64,000 bases of DNA, taken from NCBI GenBank assembly GCA_034387635.1, contig JAOANU010000018.1, positions 248,001 to 312,000 of the forward strand, written 5' to 3'. Below, in pieces: positions 60,087-64,000 of this stretch. The DNA is from Rhodosporidiobolus odoratus (Eukaryota; Basidiomycota; Microbotryomycetes; Sporidiobolales; Sporidiobolaceae). Each line of letters opens with the position of its first letter. Within the stretch, counting starts at the first letter, position 1. Made by a program: the position numbers and the translations under genes. The notes under the pieces are model-generated. The model was not told where the DNA came from, did not search any database, and was given only the letters and a program-made list of their open reading frames with translations.

Positions 60087-61017
60087 TCAGAGAGTCGGAG
60101 GCGATTCGTTCGCGGTGGCGCGCCGTGGAGGGAGCGAGGGCGAGAGGGAGACTGAAGAGTAAGAAGGCGAATTCAAGGCAGCGAGAGAGACGAGTTGAGG
60201 ATGAGAATAGGTGGCGAGGTCGTAGGTGACGCGGACGGTAGGGACGATCTACAGTCCTCGGTGATCAGCAGACACTATCGACCTTGAGCAAGAAGGAACT
60301 CACCATCCAACGGTCAAACGCTCTGGACCAGAAATCCCGAGCGACCGTCTTGCAATCGGACGCGGCTGCGAGGGGTGGAGTCAGCTCTTCGGGCATCAAG
60401 TCTTCTCCGCTACTACCATGCCGACTGTAGGAAGACCGCTAGCCGGTCCGGAAGCATCGATGAGAGAGATGATGCGACATCGACGTACTGCATTCTCCCT
60501 CTTCCCGCAAAGCACCCTTAAACCTCGCAGGTTCCTTCGCTTCAGCCGGCCTCGGTCTCTTCCAGGTTTTCCTCCGTGCTCACCGCGTCGGGGATTGCGT
60601 CGGGGCGGTATCGCGCCGCAAGAGATGGTAAGGAACGGTTCGGCGGCGAGAGTGAGCATGCCGTTCCAGCAAGAGTCTATGTCACACGCCCCGTCAGCGT
60701 CTCCTAACGCATATGAGTAGTAGCGCTACGTAGGCAAAAAAACAGACGGACTCACACACAGGAACCGGCACCCCCGTCTTAAACCGTTTCCTCGGATACT
60801 CCTCTCCAGGCTGATCAATTAACTCTGCAACTCCATTCCTCCATTCTGACAGAGCGTCAAATTTGAAGCGAAACATCTTGCCAGTGATAGAGCGTGAGAC
60901 CTATATACACAATGAAGGAGGCGCGAAGGATGGTTGGAAAGTGGAGTTAGGAAGGTCAACTTGGGGAAAAGGATTCAGAGGTTGACGCACCCAATTATCG
61001 TAAAACTTGTACTCTTA
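60087..61017 (-). pseudogene. C-terminal half of a CAP59/CMT1-type alpha-1,3-mannosyltransferase (GT69), N-terminal half absent
   Basis: Full GT69 enzymes build capsule or glycan mannose linkages in the Golgi. Readable exons: a 23-nt piece ending YKFYDNW (61017-60995), VSRSITGKMFRFKFDALSEW to RFKTGVPVPV, the hallmark YSCWNGMLTLAAEPFL, then ARFKGALREEGECT, ASDCKTVARDFWSRAFDRWM and IVPTVRVTYDLATYSHPQ, stop at 60087-60089. Introns with good GT..AG ends connect all pieces in frame. Missing is everything before FYDNW, roughly the first half, including the expected FLNDV.FC nucleotide-sugar/metal region. Only 250 bp remain before the HEM2 stop codon and they do not encode it. Either a truncated relic or a gene rebuilt with an unrecognised first exon. 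Called a pseudogene with reservation, because the remaining half is undamaged. Confidence 0.6.
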
Positions 61018-61268
61018 CTCCATTTGCCTCCCATACCTTCACTTTCCTTCCAATCCATTTCACAAGCCGTATCCGCCTTTTGGACTTTTCACTGAAATAG
61101 CAATTCAAGGGCATCTCGAGGGCAGAGCAGAAGGCAACTGAAGCGGAGGCTTTCGAGCGTGTAGCGAGCAGGAAAGAAAGGAGAAAGCACGACAAGAATG
61201 GGACGCGGCTCACAGGGACGCAAAACCTAGTGGACAAGGCACTGACGCTTTGCTGAACCACTAATACG
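61018..61268. other. Junction between HEM2 3' end and GT69 fragment
   Basis: 250 bp. One minus-strand frame is open (from about 61145, MPLNCYFSEKSKRRIRLVKW) but shows no GT69 similarity and no clear donor to the FYDNW exon. Confidence 0.4.
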
Positions 61269-63066
<1,798 letters not shown>

Positions 63067-64000
63067 ATGGGATCAAGGCGGGACGAGGCTCTGCAGGTGT
63101 GTACACTCTCTCCTCTCGTAGCCCGCTTGCTGACATGTTGTTCCCCCCGCTTGCAGGTTGTAGACTCTTTCACCTCTTCGATCAGATCACAGCTGTCAGA
63201 CGCACTCGCGCAATCACACCAACATGCCGATCCTACCGGTCGACGACCCTCGTCAACCTCTCGGCTCGCGGATCGCCTCTCGCGAGTACTTGACCTGCCT
63301 CCTCCCTCAGCTTCTTCCTCCGCACCTCAAACCGCCCGACCTTCTGCCTCGAATCGCCTCTCGGTCGCTCGACCAGTCATAGGACGTCCTACATCCGAAG
63401 TACCCTTTTCAAACGCTGGATCGCACTCGAGCGTCCCGCTTGAATCCTCTTCTGCTGCTCAGCCTACCCCCGCAAATCCGTCGTCTTATCGCTCGTTCGC
63501 TGATTCCAGCCACCACGCACGCTCTTTAGCTGTACCGAACCTCGAGGACGCGGACGAGCTCCCCTCATACTCGCGCCGTGCCCCGATCCCTTCCTACCTC
63601 CTCTCCTCCCTTCCACCCAAACGCCTGCACAAGCTCACCTCGAAGTCAGGCAAGCTCGAGCTCGAAGTGAGAGCGAGAGGGAGGGAGCATGTCGTGCTCA
63701 TTCAGGAAATTCCGGATGCCGACACGAACCTGGAAGGACGGTTGAAGGTTGTATTGAAGGAACCAGAGGGGATCACGTATGTAAGGGTCAGGGTGAAGGG
63801 TATCATCAGGACTATGGTGATGCAGGTACGTCGACTTGTTCTTGGCGACATTGCTGAGCCTTGTCTTTTCCTCCCCGTCTTTCCTCTGTCTCTTTTTCAG
63901 GTAGACTCTCGTCGCGCCATCCGTCTGGCCGCACCAGCCAGTCCCCTCGCTTGCAGAGCTCAACACGTGCTGATCAACCTCTACTTCGTACTGCAGGCCC
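63067..64000 (+). CDS. Arrestin-domain protein (partial, continues beyond right edge)
   Basis: Alpha-arrestins adapt Rsp5-type ubiquitin ligases to membrane permeases. A short first exon from the ATG at 63067 (MGSRRDEALQ) is followed by an intron (about 63097-63156). The next exon runs from VVDSFTSSIRSQLSDALAQS through a Ser/Pro-rich segment containing DELPSYSRRAPIPSYLLSSL, with PSY elements close to, but not exact, PPxY Nedd4-binding motifs. The arrestin N-domain begins SGKLELEVRARGREHVVLIQ and continues NLEGRLKVVLKEPEGITYVR with VRVKGIIRTMVMQ. A second intron (about 63827-63900) precedes VDSRRAIRLAAPASPLACRA and QHVLINLYFVLQ at the edge. The fold assignment rests on the LELEV..(R)..V....LEG.L.V.L..P..I..V.V.V.G pattern. 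Confidence 0.65.
   Translation, partial: MGSRRDEALQVCTLSPLVARLLTCCSPRLQVVDSFTSSIRSQLSDALAQSHQHADPTGRRPSSTSRLADRLSRVLDLPPPSASSSAPQTARPSASNRLSVARPVIGRPTSEVPFSNAGSHSSVPLESSSAAQPTPANPSSYRSFADSSHHARSLAVPNLEDADELPSYSRRAPIPSYLLSSLPPKRLHKLTSKSGKLELEVRARGREHVVLIQEIPDADTNLEGRLKVVLKEPEGITYVRVRVKGIIRTMVMQVRRLVLGDIAEPCLFLPVFPLSLFQVDSRRAIRLAAPASPLACRAQHVLINLYFVLQA

Overview
This window is nuclear DNA from a basidiomycete fungus, most likely a red-yeast-type member of the Pucciniomycotina (Rhodotorula/Sporobolomyces-like). The evidence is indirect: GC-rich, gene-dense DNA on both strands; many short introns (about 45-150 bp) with donors of the form GTGCGT, GTTCGT or GTACGT; and gene families typical of these fungi (GT69/CAP59-type mannosyltransferase, psi-factor oxygenase, CsbD-type cruciform-binding protein, antizyme). 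No rRNA, tRNA, transposon, CRISPR array or operon was found. Coordinates run from start codon to stop codon and include introns; splice sites were read by eye.

Layout. 1-1563 (-) G-protein alpha subunit, cut by the left edge. 3628-6530 (-) exocyst EXO70. 7164-8307 (+) phosducin-like Gbeta-gamma chaperone. 8727-13350 (+) leucine-rich-repeat PP1 regulator like PPP1R37. 13628-15935 (-) Mmc1-like mitochondrial protein. 16043-19026 (+) cytosolic glutaminyl-tRNA synthetase. 19880-20309 (-) small secreted protein. 20764-23159 (-) BSC6-type MFS transporter. 24827-29584 (+) SH3-TBC protein. 29967-33179 (-) UvrD-type helicase, probably mitochondrial. 34104-35006 (-) mitochondrial rRNA methyltransferase MRM2. 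35248-37260 (+) histone acetyltransferase ESA1. 37400-38283 (-) CsbD/cruciform-binding-type protein. 39486-40446 (-) hypothetical membrane-anchored charged protein. 41280-42447 (-) ornithine decarboxylase antizyme. 43014-44630 (+) mitochondrial phenylalanyl-tRNA synthetase. 45014-47832 (+) ERT1-type Zn2Cys6/PAS transcription factor. 48374-50870 (+) Dal5-type MFS permease. 51024-56206 (-) psi-factor oxygenase. 56602-59405 (-) vacuolar alkaline phosphatase PHO8. 60087-61017 (-) C-terminal half of a CAP59-type mannosyltransferase. 61269-62893 (-) HEM2. 63067-64000 (+) arrestin-like protein, cut by the right edge.

Most genes are unrelated neighbours with housekeeping roles. The G alpha subunit and the Gbeta-gamma chaperone lie within 7 kb of each other. 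Several genes serve mitochondria (MRM2, mitochondrial PheRS, the putative helicase, the Mmc1-like protein).

The strongest unusual signals are: an antizyme gene whose two reading frames join only by a +1 ribosomal frameshift at a GCC-UGA site; a 10-nt microexon carrying the catalytic Tyr of the oxygenase and a 9-nt microexon in the G alpha gene; an oxygenase whose P450-like domain lacks the heme-ligand Cys; a TBC domain lacking both catalytic finger residues; and an orphan GT69 C-terminal half that keeps apparently functional splice sites.
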